DNA of 12,025 nt from Rhodospirillaceae bacterium (GCA_002701455.1 NZVJ01000002.1:1-12025); one strand, 5' to 3'; numbered from the stretch's first letter, positions 1-7,342 are shown. The notes: generated from the letters alone by a model not told the origin. Numbers and translations: made by a program.

Positions 1-99
1 GCGTCATGCCAATGAACCCGCTCGGTTAGACCGGATTGGGGCCACCACCAGCAACCCAGGCGTAGGAGAGCGTCAACGGGAGAGGATCATCCGTGCAGC
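1..99. other. Unexplained left-edge sequence
   Basis: About 100 bases before the recognisable nitrilase sequence. Frame 1 has TGA at 13-15, frame 3 has TAG stops, and frame 2 is open (2 to about 206) but gives no recognisable protein. No repeat, RNA or promoter was identified. Its content does not match the nitrilase segment that should be here. Confidence 0.4.
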
Positions 100-549
100 T
101 TTAAGCCGGGCGCTTCCGATTGGCCGGTATTCAACACCGCCTATGGCCGGATTGGCGTTTATATCTGTTATGACCGGCATTTTCCCGAGGGTTGGCGGGC
201 GTTAGCCCTTGCGGGAGCGGAGATTATCTATAACCCATCGGCTACCGTAGCCGGCCTATCGCAGTATCTCTGGGAGTTAGAGCAGCCGGCTTCAGCGGCC
301 GCCAATGGTGTTTTCATTGCGGCAATTAACCGGGTGGGAACTGAAGCCCCCTGGAATATTGGCGAGTTCTACGGTTCGAGCTACTTCGTAAACCCAAGAG
401 GTCAGATCGAAGCCCAGGCAAGCCCGGATCAGGACGAGCTTTTGATCCATGAGATGGATATGGATATGGTGCGACAAGTCAGAGATACGTGGCAGTTTTT
501 CCGCGACCGTCGGCCAGAGACCTACGGGTCTTTAACAGATTTAAACTGA
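16..549 (+). CDS. Nitrilase-type beta-ureidopropionase, C-terminal part; 5' end missing or disrupted
   Basis: This is the C-terminal half of a nitrilase-superfamily amidohydrolase of the beta-ureidopropionase (beta-alanine synthase, PydC) type, which cleaves N-carbamoyl-beta-alanine to beta-alanine, CO2 and ammonia in the cytoplasm. Recognisable similarity starts at about base 100 (FKPG) and runs to the TGA stop ending at 549. It includes the active-site stretch YICYDRHFPEG, whose cysteine codon is at 166-168, then NPSATVAGL, INRVGTEAPWNIGEFYG, YFVNPRGQ and the family-typical ending DTWQFFRDRRPETYG. The Glu and Lys of the Glu-Lys-Cys triad should lie upstream and are not present. The same frame has a TGA at 13-15, and residues encoded before base 100 do not resemble the family in any frame. 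The first possible internal start is GTG at 334, after the catalytic Cys. The gene may therefore be truncated, frameshifted, or affected by a sequence-edge artefact. About 150 residues remain of a usual 280-300. The family call is solid; intactness is doubtful. Confidence 0.8.
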   Translation, partial: TRSVRPDWGHHQQPRRRRASTGEDHPCSFKPGASDWPVFNTAYGRIGVYICYDRHFPEGWRALALAGAEIIYNPSATVAGLSQYLWELEQPASAAANGVFIAAINRVGTEAPWNIGEFYGSSYFVNPRGQIEAQASPDQDELLIHEMDMDMVRQVRDTWQFFRDRRPETYGSLTDLN

Positions 550-584
550 CCGACAACTCAGTTAACAAACGAAAGAAACAGACA

Positions 585-596
585 GAGGAGAGAGGA
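585..596 (+). promoter_or_regulatory. Ribosome binding site deciding the M20 hydrolase start
   Basis: The purine run GAGGAGAGAGGA contains AGGAG at 586-590, nine bases before the ATG at 600. It selects 600 over an in-frame ATG at 489 that lies inside the preceding nitrilase gene. Confidence 0.75.
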
Positions 597-599
597 AGC

Positions 600-1841
600 A
601 TGGGTGATGAGCCGATGATTAACGGGGGGCGCCTGTGGGATTCGATAATGGAGATGGCCAAAATAGGGCCTACTGATAAAGGGGGATCCTGCCGGCTGGC
701 CCTAACCGATCTTGACCGCGAGGCGCGGGATCTTTTTGTCGAGTGGTGCCGCGATGCGGGCTGCACTATCTCTGTCGACAAAATGGGCAATATCTTTGCG
801 CGCCGGCCGGGTACCGACCCCGATTTGCCGCCCGTTGTTGCGGGAAGTCACCTTGATACCCAGCCTACCGGCGGACGGTTTGATGGCGTTTATGGGGTGC
901 TGACCGGACTGGAGGTGATTCGCAGCCTGAATGATCATGGCATTCAGACCCGGCATCCGGTCGAGGCAGCGTGTTGGACTAACGAGGAAGGCAGTCGTTT
1001 CGCGCCAGCCATGGTGGCGTCGGGTGTTTTCGCCGGCATTTATGACCTGGAGTATGGGCTGTCTCGCGCGGACGAAGAAGGCAAGACGATGGGCGAGGAG
1101 TTGGAGCGAATCGGTTATGCCGGTGATGAACCAATGGGTCGGCCACTGCATGCCTATTTCGAAGCCCATATTGAACAAGGGCCTATCCTGGTGGAAGAGG
1201 GTATTGAGATCGGTGTCGTGACCGATGCCCAGGGGCAACGTTGGTATGAACTTGAACTGACTGGCAAGGAATCACACGCAGGGCCGACGCCGATGGATCG
1301 TCGCCAGGACGCGTTACTGGGGGCGGCAAGAGTCATCAGCCTCGTCAACGAGACCGGCCTTGCCCACGCCCCATTGGCGTGTGCAACAGTCGGCATGGTG
1401 AATGTTCACCCGAACTCGCGGAATGTTATCCCCGGACGGGTTTTCCTGACGATCGATATCCGCCATCCCGACGATGCAGTCCTGTCAAAAATGGATCAGG
1501 CCATCCGCGACGGCGTAGAGCGGATTGCCTCTGAGGGGGGTTTATCGTCTGATCTCGAGCAGATCTTTTATTACGCGCCGGTGCCGTTTGATCAGAGTTG
1601 CGTCGAGGCCGTAGACGGCGCAGCCCAGTCCTGCGGATATAGCGCCCGAAAGATTGTTACCGGTGCCGGCCATGACGCCTGTTTCATCGCTCATGCTGCG
1701 CCGACTTCAATGGTGTTTATTCCCTGTATCGACGGCATCAGCCACAACGAAATAGAGGACATCGAACCGGAGTGGTCCACTGCCGGAGCGAACGTCATGT
1801 TCCGTGCCATGCTGTCCAAAGCCGGCCACGCCGCCGGTTAG
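600..1841 (+). CDS. M20-family Zn-dependent amidohydrolase (beta-ureidopropionase / N-carbamoyl-L-amino acid hydrolase type)
   Basis: A 413-residue cytoplasmic amidase of the hydantoinase/carbamoylase branch of peptidase family M20, at the usual family length. It likely hydrolyses N-carbamoyl-beta-alanine (and N-carbamoyl-beta-aminoisobutyrate) to the beta-amino acid, CO2 and NH3. Visible metal-site elements are GSHLDTQPTGG (His84), GRFDGVYG (Asp95), WTNEEGSRF (Glu129/Glu130), FEAHIEQG (His190) and a C-terminal GISHNEIE (His382). The dimerisation-domain signature GKESHAGPTPMDRRQDAL (222-239) and NVHPNSRNVIPG (268-279) fit the carbamoylase/allantoate amidohydrolase group. Agrobacterium beta-ureidopropionase belongs to the same fold. 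The start at 600 is set by the Shine-Dalgarno run at 585-596. It follows the nitrilase gene by 50 bases and precedes the ABC genes by 21. Allantoate amidohydrolase or N-carbamoyl-L-amino acid hydrolase activity cannot be excluded by sequence; the assignment to pyrimidine breakdown rests on the preT/preA context. Confidence 0.88.
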   Translation: MGDEPMINGGRLWDSIMEMAKIGPTDKGGSCRLALTDLDREARDLFVEWCRDAGCTISVDKMGNIFARRPGTDPDLPPVVAGSHLDTQPTGGRFDGVYGVLTGLEVIRSLNDHGIQTRHPVEAACWTNEEGSRFAPAMVASGVFAGIYDLEYGLSRADEEGKTMGEELERIGYAGDEPMGRPLHAYFEAHIEQGPILVEEGIEIGVVTDAQGQRWYELELTGKESHAGPTPMDRRQDALLGAARVISLVNETGLAHAPLACATVGMVNVHPNSRNVIPGRVFLTIDIRHPDDAVLSKMDQAIRDGVERIASEGGLSSDLEQIFYYAPVPFDQSCVEAVDGAAQSCGYSARKIVTGAGHDACFIAHAAPTSMVFIPCIDGISHNEIEDIEPEWSTAGANVMFRAMLSKAGHAAG

Positions 1842-1862
1842 CCGGGACAGCGGACTGCTTCG

Positions 1863-2666
1863 ATGACTCAGACAGTGCAACCGGGCTCTGCGGTCGTACA
1901 CACCGCCAATCTGTCGCTGGAATTCAGCACGGACGATGGGCCGGTCCATGCGCTTTCGAATATCAACCTGGATATTGCGCCGGGTGAGTTCATCTCGTTG
2001 ATCGGCCCCTCGGGCTGCGGCAAAACGACTCTGCTCAGGGTGATTGCCGATCTCGAGACACATACTGGCGGGGAGATCCAGGTCAATGGTGTCAGTCCGC
2101 GTGAAGCCCGGGAGAGCAGGGCATACGGCTATGTCTTTCAGGCGCCAGCGTTGTACCCGTGGAGGACGGTTCGTCGCAACGTGATGCTGCCGCTCGAGAT
2201 CATGGGTGTCTCGCGGCCGGAGCGTGAAGCGCGGTGTGCACAATATCTTGATCTGGTAAATCTTGGCGGCTTTGAGAACAAATATCCCTGGCAACTATCG
2301 GGCGGCATGCAGCAACGCGTCTCCATCGCCCGGGCGCTCAGCGTCGAGCCCGAGTTGTTGCTGATGGATGAGCCCTTCGGGGCGCTGGACGAAATCACCC
2401 GGGATCACCTGAATCAGCAACTCCTGGAACTCTGGCGAAAGACAGGGAAAACGGTCGTTTTTGTGACCCACTCCATTCCGGAGGCGGTATTTCTCTCGTC
2501 TCGCGTTGTGGTCATGTCTCCAAGGCCCGGACAGGTGATCGACGACATTTCGTGCAATCTCCCCGGGGAGCGGACTTTGGATATCCGTGAGACGCCCGAA
2601 TTTCTTGAGATCGCCCACCGGGTACGAGAGGGCCTGAAGGCGGGGCACAGTTATGACGATGATTAA
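1863..2666 (+). CDS. ABC transporter ATP-binding protein (TauB/SsuB/ThiZ-like)
   Basis: A 267-residue ATPase subunit of a nitrate/sulfonate/taurine-type importer, acting at the cytoplasmic face of the inner membrane. All nucleotide-binding elements are present: Walker A GPSGCGKTT (48-56, Lys54), Q-loop Gln93 in YVFQAPALYPW, signature LSGGMQQR (145-152), Walker B LLLMDEPFGALD (165-176, catalytic Glu170) and the switch histidine in FVTHSIPEA (His203). No strong Shine-Dalgarno sequence precedes the ATG, so translation may depend on the upstream gene ending 21 bases earlier. Its last 14 bases overlap the start of the next permease gene, which indicates co-translation. Substrate cannot be read from the ATPase; the neighbours suggest a pyrimidine or a related nitrogen compound. 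Confidence 0.95.
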   Translation: MTQTVQPGSAVVHTANLSLEFSTDDGPVHALSNINLDIAPGEFISLIGPSGCGKTTLLRVIADLETHTGGEIQVNGVSPREARESRAYGYVFQAPALYPWRTVRRNVMLPLEIMGVSRPEREARCAQYLDLVNLGGFENKYPWQLSGGMQQRVSIARALSVEPELLLMDEPFGALDEITRDHLNQQLLELWRKTGKTVVFVTHSIPEAVFLSSRVVVMSPRPGQVIDDISCNLPGERTLDIRETPEFLEIAHRVREGLKAGHSYDDD

Positions 2667-3555
2667 TCGTCTGGTGCATCAGGGGACATTCTTGCCGGTG
2701 CTGACCGTAGTGGCGAGCCTGATTGTGATCTGGTACGCGGGAGCTGTTTATCTCAACAGCACGCAGTTGATTGATCGCTATCAAAAAAAGGGAGTCGATT
2801 GGGATATCAGTCGACTGGCGCAAGATGCCTGGAAGATGGAGCGGCCCGTGTTACCCGCTCCGCACCAGGTGGGTGTTGAGCTCAAAAAAACCGTTATCGA
2901 CAAGCGGGTGACTTCAAAACGCAGTTTGGTGTATCACGCCGGAATCACCTTGTCATCGTCGCTCTTGGGATTCGCACTCGGGACGCTTCTCGGCATCGCG
3001 CTCGCTATCGGGATTGTCTATGTCACCACGCTTGATCGAAGTCTGATGCCCTGGATTATTGCGTCTCAAACGGTGCCCATCCTGGCGTTGGCACCGATGA
3101 TCATCGTGGTGCTGGGCTCAATCGGCATTACAGGGCTTTTCCCGAAGTCGGTGATCTCTATGTACCTGTGCTTCTTCCCGGTCGTGGTCGGCATGGTGAA
3201 GGGGCTTCGATCGCCCGAGCCCATCCTCATAGATCAGATGCGCACCTACTCGGCCAGCCCGACCCAAATCTTTTTCAAGCTGCGTTTGCCGGCTTCGATT
3301 CCATTTCTGTTTGCGTCGCTTAAGGTGGCCATTGCGTTGAGTGTTGTTGGCGCCATCGTTGCAGAGTTACCGACAGGTGGGCAGGGAGGACTTGGGGCCC
3401 GTCTTCTTACCGGCTCCTACTATGGTCAGATTACGATGATCTGGTCAGCGCTGATAGTCGCTTCGGTCGTATCAGCGCTATTAGTAACGGCGGTCGGGCG
3501 TTTGGAAAGAATAGCGCTGCGCAAACTAAACGGCGGCCAGGCGGTGGCGGTATGA
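2653..3555 (+). CDS. ABC transporter permease, subunit 1 (BPD_transp_1, TauC/SsuC-like)
   Basis: A 300-residue inner-membrane permease. A first membrane segment near residues 15-34 is followed by an unusually long hydrophilic stretch (about 35-95). Further hydrophobic segments lie near 100-125, 133-156, 165-184, 218-238 and 262-282. The EAA-type loop that docks to the ATPase is visible at about 193-220 (IDQMRTYSASPTQIFFKLRL followed by PASIPF), although its usual Gly-Ala is replaced by Ser-Ala. The ATG overlaps the ATPase gene by 14 bases; a second in-frame ATG two codons later is also possible. Its stop overlaps the next permease start by ATGA. Two different permeases in one cassette imply a heterodimeric channel, unlike the single permease gene of the tau and ssu systems. 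Confidence 0.92.
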   Translation: MTMINRLVHQGTFLPVLTVVASLIVIWYAGAVYLNSTQLIDRYQKKGVDWDISRLAQDAWKMERPVLPAPHQVGVELKKTVIDKRVTSKRSLVYHAGITLSSSLLGFALGTLLGIALAIGIVYVTTLDRSLMPWIIASQTVPILALAPMIIVVLGSIGITGLFPKSVISMYLCFFPVVVGMVKGLRSPEPILIDQMRTYSASPTQIFFKLRLPASIPFLFASLKVAIALSVVGAIVAELPTGGQGGLGARLLTGSYYGQITMIWSALIVASVVSALLVTAVGRLERIALRKLNGGQAVAV

Positions 3556-4688
3556 ACGTGGGTTCAAGAAAAGTCCCTGGATCGGTATTGGCGGGGGGCT
3601 TGTTCCTCCTGCTGGCATTTTTTGGCTCGCCTGCGCCTGAGGTGAAATGGATTGACCTCGCGGGAGTTTGGCTTACAGCCGGGGCGCTTGCAGGCGTTCT
3701 GGTCCTTTCTCTTTTGGGCTCGACTTCATCGCTATGGAGTCGCGCAGCTCAGTTGGCGCTACTGGGCTCAGCGCTTTTGGGCGCGCTTAGCCTTGTGCAT
3801 TTGGAGCCGATCAGCGGGTCTGCAAAGATGGGATTCTGGTTGCTGGTGATCTCCTTAGGGTTTGCCGTCTGGCACGTGATGCAGCGATTCAGTCAGGCTA
3901 AGCCCAAGGCAGTGTGGCTGCAAATGATGTTCCGCATCATCGTCCCTGGGATCTTCGGCGCCTGGTTTTTGGCCGTGTGGGAGCTAGTGACTATCGGATT
4001 CGGAATTCCGCGGGTATTGCTGCCTTCACCGGGTCTCGTAGGTGATGCCATCAGCGGATCGTTGAACATTCTCGCTGCAGATTTCCAGCAGACCGTGGTG
4101 CGCGCTGTGATTCCCGGGTTTGTTATAGGCAATCTTGCTGGATTCGCCGCTGCCTTGGCCGCGGACCGGTGGGGGTTTCTGGGGCGGGGATTATTGCCCG
4201 TGGGCAATCTGGTCAGCGCGATCCCCATTATCGGGATCGCCCCGATTATGGTGATGTGGTTTGGATTTGACTGGCAGAGTAAAGCCGCGGTCGTCGTCAT
4301 CATGACCTTTTTCCCTATGCTGGTGAATACCATGAGCGGGCTTCGGAGCGCCGGAGCTATGGAATTGGATCTGATGCGCGCTATTGGAGCGAGCTACTGG
4401 CAGTCCTTCCTGCAGGTGAGGTTGCCGACCGCACTGCCGTTTATTTTCAATGCACTCAAGATCAACTCGGCTCTGGCCCTGATCGGGGCCATTGTTGCAG
4501 AATTTTTCGGTACACCCATCGTCGGGATGGGATTTCGCATCTCGACTGAGGTCGGGAGGATGAATATGGAGATGGTTTGGGCATCAATCGCGCTGGCGGC
4601 AGTGTCTGGATCAGTGTTCTATGGTTTACTGGCGGTAGCGGAAAGACGGGCGACATTTTGGCACCCCTCGTTCCGGAAACCGTCGTAA
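3552..4688 (+). CDS. ABC transporter permease, subunit 2, with N-terminal membrane extension
   Basis: A 378-residue inner-membrane permease, longer than the roughly 250-280 residues usual for TauC/SsuC-type subunits. The extra N-terminal part contains about four hydrophobic segments (near 11-26, 35-56, 64-83 and 93-110). The standard permease domain follows, starting near 130-150 (WELVTIGFGIP) and containing LPSPGLV (157-163), TM segments near 181-203, 217-238, 244-262 and 341-363, and a classical EAA loop with LDLMRAIGAS (272-281) and QVRLPTALPFIF (288-299). Its start overlaps the previous stop as ATGA, a translational-coupling arrangement. A purine-rich stretch AGGCGGTGG lies just upstream of the start. 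It probably pairs with subunit 1. The role of the extension is unknown. Confidence 0.92.
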   Translation: MNVGSRKVPGSVLAGGLFLLLAFFGSPAPEVKWIDLAGVWLTAGALAGVLVLSLLGSTSSLWSRAAQLALLGSALLGALSLVHLEPISGSAKMGFWLLVISLGFAVWHVMQRFSQAKPKAVWLQMMFRIIVPGIFGAWFLAVWELVTIGFGIPRVLLPSPGLVGDAISGSLNILAADFQQTVVRAVIPGFVIGNLAGFAAALAADRWGFLGRGLLPVGNLVSAIPIIGIAPIMVMWFGFDWQSKAAVVVIMTFFPMLVNTMSGLRSAGAMELDLMRAIGASYWQSFLQVRLPTALPFIFNALKINSALALIGAIVAEFFGTPIVGMGFRISTEVGRMNMEMVWASIALAAVSGSVFYGLLAVAERRATFWHPSFRKPS

Positions 4689-4692
4689 AAAC

Positions 4693-4704
4693 GCCCCTAG
4701 GGGC
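4693..4704 (+). repeat. Perfect 12-bp palindrome GCCCCTAGGGGC
   Basis: It sits five bases after the stop of permease 2 and 16 bases before the strong Shine-Dalgarno of the binding-protein gene. It could be a protein-binding site or a small hairpin (4-bp stem with a CTAG loop) that influences the relative expression of the binding protein. Function is inferred only from position. Confidence 0.4.
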
Positions 4705-4720
4705 ACGTTCAACCAAACAG

Positions 4721-4726
4721 AGGAGG
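4721..4726 (+). promoter_or_regulatory. Strong ribosome binding site AGGAGG of the binding-protein gene
   Basis: A perfect AGGAGG lies six bases before the ATG at 4733, the strongest Shine-Dalgarno in the window. It rules out an in-frame start at 4577 inside the permease gene and fits the usual need for excess binding protein over transporter. Confidence 0.85.
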
Positions 4727-4732
4727 TTAACT

Positions 4733-5719
4733 ATGAGACGCAACATTACGACCCTCATCCTGGCAGCGGCAATGGGTATGGCCAGTTCCGTGACCCTGGC
4801 GGCCGATAAGGTCACCCTGCAGTTGAAGTGGGTGACACAGGCGCAGTTCGCCGGCTATTTCGTCGCGAAAGACAAGGGTTTTTACAAAGAAGAAGGACTT
4901 GATGTCACGATCAAGCCCGGCGGGCCAGACGTGGCGCCTCCGCAGGTGATCGCGGGCGGTGGTGCAGACGTCATCATTGACTGGATGCCTTCGGCCTTGG
5001 CATCGCGCGAAAAAGGTTTGCCGCTGGTGAATATCGCGCAGCCGTTTAAGCGTTCCGGCATGATGCTGACCTGCCGCAAGGACAGCGGCGTTAAAACACC
5101 ATCCGATTTCCCTGGCCGAACCCTGGGCGTATGGTTTTATGGGAATGAATATCCGTTCCTGAGTTGGATGAGCCAGCTGGGGGTCCCGACTGATGGCAGC
5201 TCACAGGGTGTGACAGTCTTGAAGCAGGGCTTTAACGTCGACCCTATTCTCCAGAAGCAAGCGGATTGTGTCTCGACCATGACCTACAATGAGTACTGGC
5301 AGATTATCGATGCTGGTCTTGGCGCCGACGAATTGGTCACTTTCAAGTACGAAGACCAAGGTGTCGCAACGCTTGAGGACGGGCTGTATGTCCTGGAAGA
5401 CAACCTTAAGGACCCGGCGTTCGTCGATAAGATGGCTCGCTTTGTTCGGGCCTCTATGAAAGGCTGGGCCTGGGCCCGGGAGAACGGTGATGCGGCGGCG
5501 GACATCGTGTTGGAGAACGACGAGACCGGTGCCCAGACTGAAAAACACCAGCGTCGGATGATGGGTGAGATCAACAAGCTCACGGCGGGCGGCGGCAAGC
5601 TCGCCGAAGGTGACTACGAGCGTACCGTAGTGACCCTGATGAGTGGCGGCTCTGACCCTGTCATCTCGAAAGCGCCTTCAGGCGCCTGGTCTCACGCGGT
5701 TTGGGACGCGGCCTTTTAG
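4733..5719 (+). CDS. Periplasmic substrate-binding protein, NMT1/THI5-like (ABC importer)
   Basis: A 328-residue exported solute-binding protein of the NMT1/THI5-like (ThiY/SsuA) family, the receptor for the adjacent importer. The N-terminus has a classical signal peptide: Arg-Arg, a hydrophobic core (about 7-20) and a likely cut after the TLA at 21-23. The mature part opens with the family hallmark QLKWVTQAQFAGYFVAKDKG (30-49), then GFYKEEGLDVTI. Further typical blocks are GGGADVIIDW (75-84), DFPGRTLGVWF (125-135) and TMTYNEYWQ (182-190). Two cysteines, Cys114 and Cys179, could form a disulfide in the periplasm. NMT1/THI5 relatives bind pyrimidine thiamin precursors, which agrees with a pyrimidine ligand here, but relatives that bind sulfonates or other ligands exist, so the ligand is inferred from context. 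No lipobox was seen, so a soluble periplasmic form is expected. Confidence 0.93.
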   Translation: MRRNITTLILAAAMGMASSVTLAADKVTLQLKWVTQAQFAGYFVAKDKGFYKEEGLDVTIKPGGPDVAPPQVIAGGGADVIIDWMPSALASREKGLPLVNIAQPFKRSGMMLTCRKDSGVKTPSDFPGRTLGVWFYGNEYPFLSWMSQLGVPTDGSSQGVTVLKQGFNVDPILQKQADCVSTMTYNEYWQIIDAGLGADELVTFKYEDQGVATLEDGLYVLEDNLKDPAFVDKMARFVRASMKGWAWARENGDAAADIVLENDETGAQTEKHQRRMMGEINKLTAGGGKLAEGDYERTVVTLMSGGSDPVISKAPSGAWSHAVWDAAF

Positions 5720-5762
5720 GCCAAGCCGGGCTGTCTGTAAAGCTCTAGCTATAGGGTAAAGG

Positions 5763-5800
5763 CAGGGGCCCCGGATTCGGGCGAATCCGGGGCCAGCCTG
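5763..5800 (+). terminator. Strong GC-rich hairpin between transporter and preT (terminator or mRNA-stability element)
   Basis: A perfect 13-bp inverted repeat (5767-5779 with 5782-5794) flanks a two-base centre. The outer CAGG/CCTG pairs (5763-5766 with 5797-5800) extend it past a two-base bulge. It begins 43 bases after the binding-protein stop. No T-run follows, so it is not a textbook intrinsic terminator. It may be a weak terminator, or a 3'-end stabiliser protecting the transporter mRNA. Confidence 0.55.
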
Positions 5801-5884
5801 CTGTGCCCGATTTCACGACTCGAACGGCGAGCACCGCCGGCAGGGTCTTTGGAGAAATAGAAGTTAGTTGGAACGATTAGCGGG

Positions 5885-5889
5885 AAGGA
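5885..5889 (+). promoter_or_regulatory. Ribosome binding site AAGGA supporting a GTG start for preT
   Basis: AAGGA lies seven bases before GTG at 5897. An ATG at 5889 overlaps this site and is in another frame, giving only a five-codon peptide (MKKWN), so GTG is the sensible start. Confidence 0.65.
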
Positions 5890-5896
5890 TGAAAAA

Positions 5897-7243
5897 GTGG
5901 AATTGATTACGACAGCGCATAACGGGCCATCGGGCATCGCTGCCGAGCGGCTGAATGAAGCCGAGTGCCAGAGTAATTTCTGTGAGATGCATATGCCTCT
6001 CGAGGAAAACGCGGCGCGCGTCGAAGCCGAGCGGTGCTATTTCTGCTTTGATGCGCCGTGTACCGAGGCGTGTCCGACCGGAATCGATATCCCGGGATTT
6101 ATTCGCATGATTGCCAACGGCAACGCTGTCGGTGCCGCGGGCCTTATTCTCGAGGAGAACATCATGGGCGGGACCTGCGCAAGAGCCTGCCCGGTAGAGA
6201 CCTTGTGCGAGGGGGTCTGCGTCCGAAATCATGGAGATGATCGGCCGGTGACGATCGGATTGCTGCAGCGCTTTGCAGTCGATGAGGCGCTTCAGGAAGG
6301 AACAGAATTTTTCTCACGCAGCGAGCAGACTGGCAAGTCAATTGGAGTCGTGGGGGCGGGCCCCGCGGGCCTTTCTTGTGCGCACCGTCTGTCGGTGCTC
6401 GGACACAATGTCGTGGTCTATGAGGCCAGGTCCAAGTCAGGCGGTCTGAACGAGTATGGTCTTGCCGCGTACAAGATGCTGAATGGATTCGCGCAGAGAG
6501 AGACAGAGTTCATTACCTCGCTCGGCGGTATCGAGATTGTCCACGACGTGATTTTAGGTAGGGATGTCACTGTTCAGGAACTTCAGAAGCGTCATGATGC
6601 CGTGTTTCTGGGGATTGGCCTGGGTGGAGGCAATATGCTTGGGATTCCCGGAGAGGAAGCAGAGGGTGTTGCTGACGCGGTTGCATTCATAGACGGACTA
6701 CGGCAGGCAGACCAGCTGTCGGCGGTTCCGGTCGGTCGGCGCGTGGTCGTCATCGGAGGGGGAATGACCGCCATTGATGCAGCAGTCCAGGCCAAATTAC
6801 TCGGCGCGGAAGAGGTCACCATCGCCTACCGCAGGGGTGCAGACGCTATGAAGGCCAGTATTGTCGAGCAGGAGTTCGCGAAGATCAGAGGCGTCTCGAT
6901 CCGGTATTGGGCACAGCCCGGTGCCGTGATCCTTGAGGACGGCCGGGCGGCGGGGGTCGAATTTCAACCGAGTGGTGATACGGAGGCGGGAGAGAAGTTC
7001 GTGATACCGGCGGACATGGTGTTAAAGGCGATAGGACAGGGGTCACATCTTGAAAGAGCCGAATCCGCCGGCCTGTTTGAAGTGGCGAGCGGACGACTGG
7101 TAGTAGACGAGGAACGCCGGACTTCCTGCTCCGGAATCTGGGCTGGCGGGGACTGTATCGCCGGCGGTGATGATCTGACCGTCAGCGCAGTCCAGGACGG
7201 CAAGGTGGCGGCAAACAGCATTCATCGGGCGCTTTCACTTTAA
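5897..7243 (+). CDS. preT: NAD-dependent dihydropyrimidine dehydrogenase, flavin/NADH subunit PreT
   Basis: A 448-residue FAD- and NAD(P)H-binding subunit corresponding to the N-terminal portion of mammalian dihydropyrimidine dehydrogenase. It would oxidise NADH and pass electrons through iron-sulfur clusters to PreA, which reduces uracil or thymine. The N-terminal helical domain carries cysteine sets C47-x2-C50-x4-C55-x3-C59-P and C94-x3-C98-P with C104-x3-C108, as in the two-cluster GltD/DPD fold. The FAD dinucleotide-binding motif is GVVGAGPAGLS (150-160); the NAD(P)H motif is VVVIGGGMTAIDAA (283-296); WAGGDC (415-420) is the C-terminal FAD-contact motif. It is somewhat longer than E. coli PreT. 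The GTG start is favoured by AAGGA at 5885-5889. It lies 112 bases upstream of preA, the same order as E. coli preTA. A GltD-like subunit of another enzyme is unlikely given the neighbour. Confidence 0.93.
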   Translation: MELITTAHNGPSGIAAERLNEAECQSNFCEMHMPLEENAARVEAERCYFCFDAPCTEACPTGIDIPGFIRMIANGNAVGAAGLILEENIMGGTCARACPVETLCEGVCVRNHGDDRPVTIGLLQRFAVDEALQEGTEFFSRSEQTGKSIGVVGAGPAGLSCAHRLSVLGHNVVVYEARSKSGGLNEYGLAAYKMLNGFAQRETEFITSLGGIEIVHDVILGRDVTVQELQKRHDAVFLGIGLGGGNMLGIPGEEAEGVADAVAFIDGLRQADQLSAVPVGRRVVVIGGGMTAIDAAVQAKLLGAEEVTIAYRRGADAMKASIVEQEFAKIRGVSIRYWAQPGAVILEDGRAAGVEFQPSGDTEAGEKFVIPADMVLKAIGQGSHLERAESAGLFEVASGRLVVDEERRTSCSGIWAGGDCIAGGDDLTVSAVQDGKVAANSIHRALSL

Positions 7244-7342
7244 GCCGGCTGACCCTGCCGGGCGCCCGAGAACGAAGCCTGAATAGACCCGCCGCATTTG
7301 GGAAACACGAATACAGCAAAGAGCACAGAGTGATCTCAGAGA

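Noticed and set aside
489..599. In-frame extension of the M20 hydrolase back to ATG 489
   Set aside because: It overlaps the conserved C-terminus of the nitrilase gene, encodes no family sequence, and a good ribosome site precedes ATG 600.
702..1238. Long minus-strand open frame opposite the M20 hydrolase
   Set aside because: It is a shadow of a strongly supported gene, has no recognisable protein motifs and no ribosome site, and other minus-strand open frames opposite these genes are similar.
4577..4732. In-frame extension of the binding protein back to ATG 4577
   Set aside because: It lies within the permease gene and would bury the signal peptide; AGGAGG sits six bases before ATG 4733.
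7244..7267. GCCGGC/GCCGGGC pairing just after preT as a terminator
   Set aside because: The stem is short and needs a bulge, each arm is self-complementary, and no T-run follows.
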